Assembly: GCA_020634515.1 (NCBI GenBank)
Contig: JACKBL010000002.1
Coordinates: forward strand, 868,001 to 932,000
Direction of reading: 5' to 3'
Length of the DNA: 64,000 bases
DNA from: Ardenticatenales bacterium
GTDB taxonomy: Bacteria; Chloroflexota; Anaerolineae; Promineifilales; Promineifilaceae
Shown: positions 42,105 to 49,702 of the stretch, in pieces
Layout: the number at the start of each line of letters is the position of its first letter
How positions within the stretch are numbered: the first letter of the stretch is position 1
The notes under the pieces: generated by a model
Seen by the model: the letters and a program-made list of their open reading frames with translations, nothing else
Told to the model about the DNA's origin: nothing
The model's database searches: none
Program-made: the position numbers and the translations under genes

Positions 42105-43994
42105 ATGGGCAAAATCATTGGTATCGACCTTGGAACAACGAACTCTGTGGCCGCTGTGATGGAAGGTGGCGAGCCAACCGTCATTCCCAGCGCCGAGGGC
42201 AGCCGCCTCTTCCCCTCCGTCGTAGCCGTCAACACCAAGACGGCCGAGCGTCTGGTCGGACAGGTTGCCAAGCGGCAGGCCGTGGTCAATCCGCACAACA
42301 CCATCTTTTCCGTGAAACGTTTCATGGGACGCAAATATGACGATTCCGAAGTGAAACGGGCGCGGGAATACGTGCCCTACGAGGTGCGGCGAGCGGCCAA
42401 CGGGGACGTGCGCGTGGTAATGAATGAACGAGAGTATTCGCCGCCGGAAGTGTCGGCTATGATTCTGCAGAAAATCAAGGCGGATGCGGAGGCATTCTTG
42501 GGACAGCCCGTGACGCAAGCCGTGATTACTGTGCCGGCATATTTCAACGACAGCCAGCGACAGGCAACCAAAGACGCGGGTCGTATCGCCGGCCTGGAAG
42601 TGATGCGCATTGTCAACGAGCCAACTGCTTCCGCCCTGGCATATGGTCTGGGCAGCAGCAAGGAACAGACGATTGCCGTCTATGACCTCGGCGGTGGCAC
42701 ATTTGATATTTCCATCCTGGAAGTGGGGGATGGTGTGTTTGAGGTGCGTTCCACCAACGGCGACACGTTCCTGGGCGGTGATGACTTCGACCTGCGCATC
42801 ATTGATTGGGCCGCGGACCAGTTCAAGATGGACCAGGGCATCGACCTGCGGCAGGATCGCCAGGCGTTGCAGCGCCTGCGTGAGGCAGCGGAAAAGGCGA
42901 AGATCGAACTGTCCACAACGATGCAGACGGAGATGAACTTGCCTTACATTACGGCGGACGCCAGCGGGCCAAAACATTTGAACCTGACGCTGACGCGGGC
43001 GAAGTTGGAGCAGTTGACCGAGGACCTGGTTCAGCGGTCAATAGAACCGTGCCGTCGCGCACTGGCGGATGCCGGGCTATCGCCGTCGGATATTCAGGAT
43101 GTTGTGCTGGTCGGGGGGATGACGAGAATGCCGGCAATTCAAGAAGCCGTGCGTAAGTTCTTTGGCCGTGAACCACACAAAGGCGTCAACCCCGACGAAG
43201 TCGTCGGCGTCGGCGCCGCTATCCAGGCTGGTGTCCTCGGCGGCGAAGTTAAAGATGTGCTCCTCCTGGACGTGACGCCACTCACCTTGAGCATCGAAAC
43301 CCTCGGTGCGGTGGCCACACCTTTGATTGAACGCAACACCACCATTCCTACCAAGAAGGGCCAGATATTCTCCACCGCGGCTGACAGCCAGACGCAAGTG
43401 GAAATCCATGTTGTCCAGGGTGAACGCCCCATGGCCCACGATAACAAGAGCCTGGGACGCTTTATTTTAGACGGCATTCCACCCGCGCCGCGCGGTGTCC
43501 CCCAAATCGAAGTCACATTCGATATCAATGCCGATGGCATCCTCAACGTCAGCGCCCGCGACAAAGCAACCGGACGAGAGCAAACTATGCAGATTCTCCC
43601 TTCCAGCGGCCTGGACGAGCGCGAGATCGACCGCATGGTGAAGGATGCCGAGCGCCATGCTTCGGAAGATGCCGAGCGGAAGGCTTCCGTGGAAACTATG
43701 AACCTCGCCGAAAATGCCGTCTACAGCGCGGAGCGGTTCATCAAGGAAAATGAGGACAAGATCAGCGCGGCGCAGAAAGAGTCCTTGAACGCGGCCATGG
43801 ATGCCGTCAAATCGGCGCGGGAAAGTGGCAGCGTGGAAGCGACGAAGAGCCAGGTTGATAAGCTGCAAGGCGTGTTGCAAGAGATTGGCATGAGCATGTA
43901 CCAACAGCAAGGCGGTCCCGATCCTGCCGCCGGCGGCGCGCCCGGCCCCGATGGGCAAGACGAAGACGTGATCGAAGGCGAGTTCACCAGCTAA
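42105..43994 (+). CDS. dnaK: Chaperone protein DnaK (Hsp70)
   Basis: 629 residues. 'IIGIDLGTTNSVAAVMEGGEP' (phosphate 1), 'VYDLGGGTFDISILEV' (phosphate 2) and 'VLVGGMTRMPAIQEAV' are intact. The substrate-binding domain begins near 'LLLDVTPLTLSIETLG', and the C-terminus ends in the acidic EDVIEGEF. ATP-driven folding of clients with DnaJ and GrpE. 93 bases separate it from grpE, with CCGGAG before the ATG. Confidence 0.98.
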   Translation: MGKIIGIDLGTTNSVAAVMEGGEPTVIPSAEGSRLFPSVVAVNTKTAERLVGQVAKRQAVVNPHNTIFSVKRFMGRKYDDSEVKRAREYVPYEVRRAANGDVRVVMNEREYSPPEVSAMILQKIKADAEAFLGQPVTQAVITVPAYFNDSQRQATKDAGRIAGLEVMRIVNEPTASALAYGLGSSKEQTIAVYDLGGGTFDISILEVGDGVFEVRSTNGDTFLGGDDFDLRIIDWAADQFKMDQGIDLRQDRQALQRLREAAEKAKIELSTTMQTEMNLPYITADASGPKHLNLTLTRAKLEQLTEDLVQRSIEPCRRALADAGLSPSDIQDVVLVGGMTRMPAIQEAVRKFFGREPHKGVNPDEVVGVGAAIQAGVLGGEVKDVLLLDVTPLTLSIETLGAVATPLIERNTTIPTKKGQIFSTAADSQTQVEIHVVQGERPMAHDNKSLGRFILDGIPPAPRGVPQIEVTFDINADGILNVSARDKATGREQTMQILPSSGLDEREIDRMVKDAERHASEDAERKASVETMNLAENAVYSAERFIKENEDKISAAQKESLNAAMDAVKSARESGSVEATKSQVDKLQGVLQEIGMSMYQQQGGPDPAAGGAPGPDGQDEDVIEGEFTS

Positions 43995-43997
43995 TAC

Positions 43998-45122
43998 ATG
44001 AGTACGAAACGCGATTACTACGACGTGTTGGGCGTTCCGCGGAATGCCGGCAAAGAGGATCTGAAGAAGGCCTACCGTAAACTGGCCCGGCAGTATCATC
44101 CCGATGTCAACAAAGACGAAGGGGCGGATGATCTGTTCAAGGAAATCAACGAAGCCTACGAAGTGCTTTCTGATCCCGACAAGCGAGCAACCTACGATCG
44201 GTTCGGCCATGCCGGCGTGCAGGGCAGCGGGGCCAATTATCAGGACTTCGCTGGCTTTGGCGATGTCTTTGACTTCGTCGAGCAGTTCATGGGTGGTTTT
44301 GGCGGCACGCGCCGTCGCCGCCGCGGACCTCGTCGTGGCGCGGATATTCGCTATGACCTCGTACTCACTTTTGAGGAGGCGGTTCATGGCGTTGAGAAGG
44401 AAATAGAGTTTCGCCGACCGGAGACTTGCCCGCATTGTGCCGGCAGCGGTGCGGAACCGGGATATAAACCCAAAACCTGCCCCACCTGCAATGGTATGGG
44501 GGAGGTGCGGCGCGAACGCGGCTTCTTCGTCAACGTCATGACCTGCCCCGAATGCCAGGGCAACGGTGAAATCATTCCCCGTCCTTGTTCCGTTTGCCTG
44601 GGACGCAAAGAGGTGCAAAAAACCGTCAAACGCACCATCAAAATCCCTGCCGGCGTAGACAATGATAACCAAATACGAATGAACAATGAAGGCGCGCCGG
44701 GTGTGTACGGTGGTCCACCCGGCCACCTGTACGTGGTCATTCAAGTACTCAAGCACGAATTCTTCGAGCGTCGTGGCGGCGACATCCTGCTGGACATTGA
44801 AATCAATGTCGCTCAGGCTGCCCTCGGCGATGAAATAAAGGTCCCGACGATTGACGGTGAAGAGAAGTTGTCGATTCCACCCGGCACGCAATCCGGTACC
44901 GTGTTCCGCCTGCGCGGGCGCGGCGTGTCCAACGTCCGCGGTGACGGACGTGGCGATCAGCACATCATTGCCCAGGTAGCAGTCCCCCGGCAACTTTCCG
45001 AGCAACAACGAGAGTTGTTTGAAGAATTAGCGCGCACGCTGGGCAAAGAAATCATTCCACGGCGTGAGCGAGGCATCTTGAGCCAGCTCAAAAGCGCCCT
45101 GGGCGACGTGCTTGGCCTATGA
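43998..45122 (+). CDS. dnaJ: Chaperone protein DnaJ (Hsp40)
   Basis: 374 residues, starting 4 bases after the dnaK stop. J domain 1-70 with HPD ('YHPDVNKDE'), a Gly/Phe region, and a zinc finger with four repeats: CPHCAGSG, CPTCNGMG, CPECQGNG and CSVCLGRK. C-terminal substrate domains follow. It delivers unfolded proteins to DnaK and stimulates its ATPase. Confidence 0.97.
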   Translation: MSTKRDYYDVLGVPRNAGKEDLKKAYRKLARQYHPDVNKDEGADDLFKEINEAYEVLSDPDKRATYDRFGHAGVQGSGANYQDFAGFGDVFDFVEQFMGGFGGTRRRRRGPRRGADIRYDLVLTFEEAVHGVEKEIEFRRPETCPHCAGSGAEPGYKPKTCPTCNGMGEVRRERGFFVNVMTCPECQGNGEIIPRPCSVCLGRKEVQKTVKRTIKIPAGVDNDNQIRMNNEGAPGVYGGPPGHLYVVIQVLKHEFFERRGGDILLDIEINVAQAALGDEIKVPTIDGEEKLSIPPGTQSGTVFRLRGRGVSNVRGDGRGDQHIIAQVAVPRQLSEQQRELFEELARTLGKEIIPRRERGILSQLKSALGDVLGL

Positions 45123-46036
45123 ACTGGGTAGAAGTCAGTGTCGTCACCGATGGAGAAGCGGCTGAGGCCGTTTCCGAGGTCTTGCGCCCGTTTGCGCATG
45201 ACGAGAGCGTGGTCTTGGAGCAACTTGGCGACGCGGCGAGCCTGGACCCCTATGCCCTCGAACCTGCCGTAACCGTCAAGATCTATCTGCCGGACGACGA
45301 GCAAATCTCTACCCGACAGCAACGTATTAAGGAAGCCCTTTACTTTCTGGGACGCCTCTATCCCATTCCCGCCCCCACATTTCGTGTCCTGCAAGAACAG
45401 GATTGGGCGAATGCCTGGAAAGCGCATTACGAACCGTTCCGCATTGGTCGGCGACTTTGGATTCAACCAAGCTGGCAGCCGGCGCAGGCGGTCCTGCCGG
45501 GTGACATCGTTCTAACGCTGGACCCCGGCATGGCCTTTGGCACCGGTCTGCACCCTACCACGCAAATGTGCCTTCAGGTGCTGGAGACATTGGTGTGCCC
45601 GGGCATGAGCATGTTGGATGTAGGTACGGGGTCGGGGATTTTGGCCGTGGCTGGTGCCCGCCTGGGCGCGGCGCGCGTGCTGGGGGTGGATACGGATGGG
45701 CTGGCCGTGGAGGCGGCGCGGGCAAACGCCGCCCTGAATGGGACAACTACGCAAGTGCGTATCGCCCCCGGCAGCTTGAGCAGCGTACCGCTGTCGTCAT
45801 GGGACCTGGTACTTGTGAATATCCTGGCGCCCGTTATTGAATCTTTGCTGCGCCAGGATCATCTACTGGATTACGTTGCGCCCGAAGGATTCCTCATCCT
45901 TAGCGGCATCATTGACGCCCAGTTGCCAGGCGTAACAGCGGCGATTGTCGCCAGCGGCGGAGAAATCACGCAAACGCACGTTATCCGTGACTGGGTGGCA
46001 TTGGTAGTGCAACGAGCCACGGCTCCCTCATACTAA
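45119..46036 (+). CDS. prmA: Ribosomal protein L11 methyltransferase
   Basis: 305 residues. Overlaps the dnaJ end by 4 bases (ATGA). 'IVLTLDPGMAFGTGLHPTTQMCLQVLE' and the SAM motif 'MLDVGTGSGILAVAGARLGAARVLGVDTD', plus 'DLVLVNILAPVI', identify PrmA, which trimethylates L11 at several residues. Coupling to dnaJ is common in bacteria. The terminator at 46084 closes the operon. Confidence 0.95.
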   Translation: MNWVEVSVVTDGEAAEAVSEVLRPFAHDESVVLEQLGDAASLDPYALEPAVTVKIYLPDDEQISTRQQRIKEALYFLGRLYPIPAPTFRVLQEQDWANAWKAHYEPFRIGRRLWIQPSWQPAQAVLPGDIVLTLDPGMAFGTGLHPTTQMCLQVLETLVCPGMSMLDVGTGSGILAVAGARLGAARVLGVDTDGLAVEAARANAALNGTTTQVRIAPGSLSSVPLSSWDLVLVNILAPVIESLLRQDHLLDYVAPEGFLILSGIIDAQLPGVTAAIVASGGEITQTHVIRDWVALVVQRATAPSY

Positions 46037-46072
46037 ATTGGGTCCAATCTCCAGAGAGCGTTAGTAGTGACA
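46036..46072. repeat. Family B element after prmA
   Basis: AATTGGGTCCAATCTCCAG then AGAGCGTTAGTAGTGACA. It starts at the stop codon of prmA. Confidence 0.7.
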
Positions 46073-46083
46073 CTGCAAAAACC

Positions 46084-46118
46084 AAAAACGCCACAACCGA
46101 TACGGTTCTGGCGCTTTT
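46084..46118 (+). terminator. Intrinsic terminator of the heat-shock operon
   Basis: A strong stem: CGCCA and AACCG pair with CGGTT and TGGCG around ATA, flanked by AAAA on the left and TTTT on the right. The symmetric A/T ends would also allow it to work for infA from the other side. Confidence 0.85.
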
Positions 46119-46159
46119 CGTGCCTTGTTGTTGTGGATGCCTGGTATTGTACCGCGGGC

Positions 46160-46205
46160 TAAGTAACCGTCCGAACGTTTCCGCTAACCTAATTGCGGAT
46201 AGCCA
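46160..46205. repeat. Family C fragment at the end of infA
   Basis: CTAAGTAACCGTCCGAACG then TTTCCGCTAACC...GCGGATAGCCACTAACG, related to 4756-4800 and 39442. Confidence 0.6.
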
Positions 46206-46457
46206 CTAACGATTGGATGACACGAAACTGGTGTTGTTGCGATAGCGGTATGTGATACGTCCACGTTCCAGGTCGTAGGGAGTCATTTCGACGCGGACCC
46301 GGTCTCCCACCAGAATACGGATATAGTAGCGACGCATCTTGCCAGACAAGTATGCAAGAACCTTGTGCCCATTGTCCAGTTCGACGAGGAATTGTGTATT
46401 GGGCAAGGCTTCGACAACAGTGGCTTCGACCTGTAGTTTGTCCTCTTTCTTGGCCAT
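46206..46457 (-). CDS. infA: Translation initiation factor IF-1
   Basis: 83 residues from ATG 46457, which has AGGAGG just upstream; upstream in-frame codons are not homologous. 'KEDKLQVEATVVEALPNTQFLVELDNGHKVLAYLSGKMRRYYIRILVGDRVRVEMTPYDLERGRITYRY' is the single OB-fold of IF-1. It helps IF-2 and IF-3 place the initiator tRNA. The last residues (NNTSFVSSNR) are longer than the usual end at about 72. Confidence 0.95.
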   Translation of the reverse strand: MAKKEDKLQVEATVVEALPNTQFLVELDNGHKVLAYLSGKMRRYYIRILVGDRVRVEMTPYDLERGRITYRYRNNTSFVSSNR

Positions 46458-46521
46458 ATGCCTCCTGATTTGTGGCGCGACGCACCTGTTTACAAGAAGG
46501 TGCGCCGCACCGGACTTCATT

Positions 46522-46716
46522 TCATGTGCGATAGGTTTGCCGCCGTCTCATGCGACGTACAGCCTTCTTCTTTTGGATGCGGCGCAGTTCGCTTTTGGAT
46601 ACGTGCCAGCGTTTGCGCCGAATGACGCTCATTGTGCCTGATTTGGCGACCTTTTTACGGAATCGCTTTAGCAAGCTTTCGTCTGTTTCGTTGGGCATTA
46701 GTTTTACGTGGGCCAT
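46522..46716 (-). CDS. rpsU: Ribosomal protein bS21
   Basis: 64 residues. 'MAHVKLMPNETDESLLKRFRKKVAKSGTMSVIRRKRWHVSKSELRRIQKKKAVRRMRR' is the S21 pattern, highly basic. GGAAGGAGGTG precedes the ATG. It belongs to the small subunit near the anti-Shine-Dalgarno. Gene order rpsA-rpsU-infA on this strand suggests a translation cluster. Confidence 0.93.
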   Translation of the reverse strand: MAHVKLMPNETDESLLKRFRKKVAKSGTMSVIRRKRWHVSKSELRRIQKKKAVRRMRRRQTYRT

Positions 46717-46770
46717 CTTCTCTCACCTCCTTCCGTTCCGCCAGGTAGTCAGTAGCAAAGGGTGATAGGG

Positions 46771-48213
46771 TTACTCTTCTTCGTCCGGGAGGTCGTCCCC
46801 AACACCACTCATTTCCTCATCAAGCGCATTCGCTTCCGCTTCCGCCGCAACTTCCACCTCGGCTTCCGCTTCCACCTCGGCTTCCACTTCCGCCGCAACT
46901 TCCACTTCCGTCTCGGCTTTCGCTTCCGCCTCGGCTTCCACTTCCGTCTCGGTTTCCACTTCCGTCTCGGTTTCCGCTTCCGCTTCCGCCGCGACTTCCA
47001 CTTCCGCCTCGGCTTCCACTTCCGCCACGACTTCCACTTCCGCCACGACTTCCACTTCCGCCTCGGCTTCCTCCTCTTCCGCGTTCTTGCGCGCCATCCA
47101 CTCCATCTGTTCGCTCGTGGTCACGGCTTTCAGACTCAGGCCAATGCGTTGCTTTTCTGGACTCATGCTGATCACGCGCAGCAAATGCGTTTCACCTTCG
47201 CGCACCACCTCACGTGGATGTCCCACGTTGGTGGATGCCAGTTGCGAAATATGCAGCAACCCTTCCACGCCAGGCTCTAATTGCACAAATGCCCCGTAAT
47301 CCACCAACCGGGTAATTCGACCTTCTACCAGGCTGTTGACAGGGTATTTATCCGGTGCCAACGACCACGGGCTAGGGACAGTACGTCGGCGGCTGAGAGC
47401 AATGCGCTGCGATTCCCGATCCAATTTGAGGATGAAGACTTCAATCTCATCCCCGACTTTGACGACATCGCGGGGGTGCTTGACACGATGCCAGGCCAGC
47501 TCGGAAATGTGAATCAGGCCATCGGCCCCGCCAATGTCCACGAACGCGCCGAAATCGCGCATACCCGTCACGCGGCCAGTAACCACGTCGCCGATGTTCA
47601 GTTTTTGTAGCAGTTCCTGGCGGCGAGCCTCCGCCCATTCCTTCTGCGCATCCTTTTGCGAAAGCACCAGACGGCGACGGTCACGATCCACTTCGATAAT
47701 TTTCACCGGAATCTTCTCGCCGCGCAGTTTGGTCATGCGCTGCTGCCGCTGCTTATCGCTCATTCCTCGGCTAACGTCTGATAGATGGGAGGCGGGAATA
47801 AAACCGCGCAGATTGCCAAAGGGGGCGATTGCGCCGCCGCGATTATATTGGGTGACTTCCACCTCAATAATCTCGCCGCTGTTCATCAACTCTTCCGCGC
47901 GAATCCAATCCTGGTACAACAAAGCCCGTTGAATTGAGACGAGCAGGCTATCCGGTTCGTGCGCGTTAACGATGTAAACCAGCACTTCCTGATTTAATTC
48001 CAGGTCTGCCTTGACCTCATCACTTAGCTTGTTGATTTCAGAAGCGGGCACGAGGCCGTCTCGCTTCAATCCCAGATCAATGATAACGCCCTGTGACGAC
48101 TTGCTCACAATGATACCCGTGCGCATATCGCCCTCATTGGGCATATCATAATCATGTTCCTCCAGGAACTGATTCATATCAGCTTCGGAAAAATTAAATT
48201 CTTCGTTCTCCAT
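46771..48213 (-). CDS. rpsA: Ribosomal protein S1-like, four S1 domains and a repetitive acidic tail
   Basis: 480 residues. Four S1 domains at about 28-100, 115-185, 203-275 and 290-362; the third reads 'VVTGRVTGMRDFGAFVDIGGADGLIHISELAWHRVKHP'. Residues about 380-480 are almost only Glu, Ala, Val and Thr (EAEVEVVAEVEVVAEVEA...), encoded by imperfect hexanucleotide repeats. Canonical S1 has six domains; four are common in Gram-positive-type and Chloroflexota proteins. It binds mRNA at the small subunit. A consensus promoter lies 263 bases upstream. Confidence 0.9.
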   Translation of the reverse strand: MENEEFNFSEADMNQFLEEHDYDMPNEGDMRTGIIVSKSSQGVIIDLGLKRDGLVPASEINKLSDEVKADLELNQEVLVYIVNAHEPDSLLVSIQRALLYQDWIRAEELMNSGEIIEVEVTQYNRGGAIAPFGNLRGFIPASHLSDVSRGMSDKQRQQRMTKLRGEKIPVKIIEVDRDRRRLVLSQKDAQKEWAEARRQELLQKLNIGDVVTGRVTGMRDFGAFVDIGGADGLIHISELAWHRVKHPRDVVKVGDEIEVFILKLDRESQRIALSRRRTVPSPWSLAPDKYPVNSLVEGRITRLVDYGAFVQLEPGVEGLLHISQLASTNVGHPREVVREGETHLLRVISMSPEKQRIGLSLKAVTTSEQMEWMARKNAEEEEAEAEVEVVAEVEVVAEVEAEAEVEVAAEAEAETETEVETETEVEAEAEAKAETEVEVAAEVEAEVEAEAEVEVAAEAEANALDEEMSGVGDDLPDEEE

Positions 48214-48244
48214 CTATAACGTTCTTTCCCTGTGATGATGGGGC

Positions 48245-48285
48245 CAAAAACAAAAAAGCCCGGCGTATTCTCTGGGCATACATCC
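48245..48285 (-). terminator. Possible attenuator in the S1 leader
   Basis: Read on the minus strand, GCCC...GGGC is followed by TTTTTTGTTTTT before the S1 gene. The stem is only about 4-5 pairs, so this is weak, but the long T-run in a leader is notable. Confidence 0.35.
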
Positions 48286-48475
48286 GAGCTAAACCCAATG
48301 GTAACTCTCTTGAAGATATTGCTTACCGTATGATTACAACAAAGATTTCTTCTTTTTGCCTACGAAAACAACATTCCCACAACAAGCTACCTGTTTAGCA
48401 CATGCCGCCCCTCCAATTCTATACAAGCGCTATGCAATTGTAAAACGCCTTTTTGGTAAAGACTGGAGTGACGTG

Positions 48476-48504
48476 ATTATAGCCACACGCCTGTTCTTTG
48501 TCAA
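48476..48504 (-). promoter_or_regulatory. Consensus promoter of the S1-like gene
   Basis: On the minus strand, perfect TTGACA (48504-48499), a 17-base spacer, perfect TATAAT (48481-48476). The expected leader to the ATG at 48213 is about 255 nt. Confidence 0.85.
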
Positions 48505-48944
48505 TTTAGCCTGGACAAAATCCAGGGTTTGCCAGTAGTCGTATCGGAGGCGGATTTTCTCGAAGTTGCGGTAAATTGCCACACGAGTGAGATGCAAGTG
48601 CGATTCGCTCAAATTCGCTCTCGCGTAGCAGATTTCCGCACAATTGAAAAACCCGGCCAGGGGATGGCGTGAGGCAACAGGGTGGCTTTCTTTTTGCTAT
48701 AATCAATAGTTGCTGTGTGCGACAGGCAAAGTCCAAGACCGGAGCCATATTGAAACTATTCCAGGCTCCATCTGGAATAGAGCGCGCATGGACGCGGGCC
48801 AGTGTCGGGCGCGTCGCTAACTCGCCCCCGACGAAAATGGGGCGCGTGTGAACCTGGAAAGACGCGGCTCAAGCATGAAGCGGCGAAGTCCGTGGTCGAT
48901 TCAGATTTATCACGACGTCGGCATGGGTTAAGTGGTATATTGAC
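48505..48944. other. Regulatory spacer before the ABC exporter
   Basis: No credible gene. A TATAAT at 48698-48703 on the + strand could be a -10 box for the exporter genes, with no clear -35. The following 200 bases contain stable-looking stems, for example ATTCCA...TGGAAT near 48758-48778 and GTCGGG...CCCGAC near 48802-48834, suggesting a structured leader or small RNA. No known riboswitch was recognised. Confidence 0.4.
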
Positions 48945-49694
48945 ATGACTGTACTTGAAGCGAAAAATGTCTCGAAGATTTACCAGATGGGCACCGTGAC
49001 TGTGCGGGCGCTGGACAATATCTCTTTTGAAGTGATCCACGGGGAGTTCGTGGCCGTCATGGGGCCTTCCGGGTCTGGCAAAAGTACACTGCTGCACCTG
49101 CTGGGTGGATTGGACGAACCATCTTCAGGCAGCATTGTGCTGGCGGGTGAAGAAATTTCCAATATGCCGGATACCCGCGTAACGCTGGCGCGGCGGCGCA
49201 AGGTAGGCTTCATCTTCCAGTTCTACAATCTGCTGCCGACGCTGACGGCGGAGGAAAACGTGGCGCTGCCTTTGCTCATTGATGGGCAAAACCTGGCTCC
49301 CCATCGGGAAAAAGTACGGTCTTTATTACAGATGGTCGACCTGGGGGAGCGGGGTGGGCATCGTCCCGACCAGATGAGTGGCGGCCAGCAGCAGCGAGTG
49401 GCTATTGCCCGCGCCTTTGTCAACGATCCGGAGATTGTGCTGGCGGACGAGCCGACGGGCAACCTCGATTCACGTTCGGGAACAGCTATTTTGCGGCTTT
49501 TGCGCCGTTCCTGCGATGAGATGCAGCAGACGATCGTCATGGTGACGCACGATCCGCGGGCAGCCAGTTATGCTGACCGCGTGGTATTCCTGAAGGACGG
49601 GCAGGTGGTGCAGTCGCTGTCTATTCGTTATCGTTGTGGTCATGTGGAGGATATGGCCGGCATTCTCTCCGTCATGCAGCAGCTCGAACTATAG
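48945..49694 (+). CDS. ABC transporter ATP-binding protein (MacB/LolD type)
   Basis: 249 residues. Walker A GPSGSGKST, Q-loop 'FIFQFYNLLPTLTAEENV', signature 'MSGGQQQRVAIARA', Walker B 'EIVLADEPTGNLDS' and the switch His (VTHDPRAA) are all present, with the subfamily features of MacB/LolD. It energises the permease 8 bases downstream. Together with the adaptor at 52618 it forms a tripartite-type export or mechanotransmission system. Confidence 0.95.
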   Translation: MTVLEAKNVSKIYQMGTVTVRALDNISFEVIHGEFVAVMGPSGSGKSTLLHLLGGLDEPSSGSIVLAGEEISNMPDTRVTLARRRKVGFIFQFYNLLPTLTAEENVALPLLIDGQNLAPHREKVRSLLQMVDLGERGGHRPDQMSGGQQQRVAIARAFVNDPEIVLADEPTGNLDSRSGTAILRLLRRSCDEMQQTIVMVTHDPRAASYADRVVFLKDGQVVQSLSIRYRCGHVEDMAGILSVMQQLEL

Positions 49695-49702
49695 CGCCCG
49701 CC

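Noticed and set aside
46762..47280. Plus-strand frame rich in Phe/Arg/His
   Set aside because: It reads the complementary strand of the repetitive acidic tail of the S1 gene.
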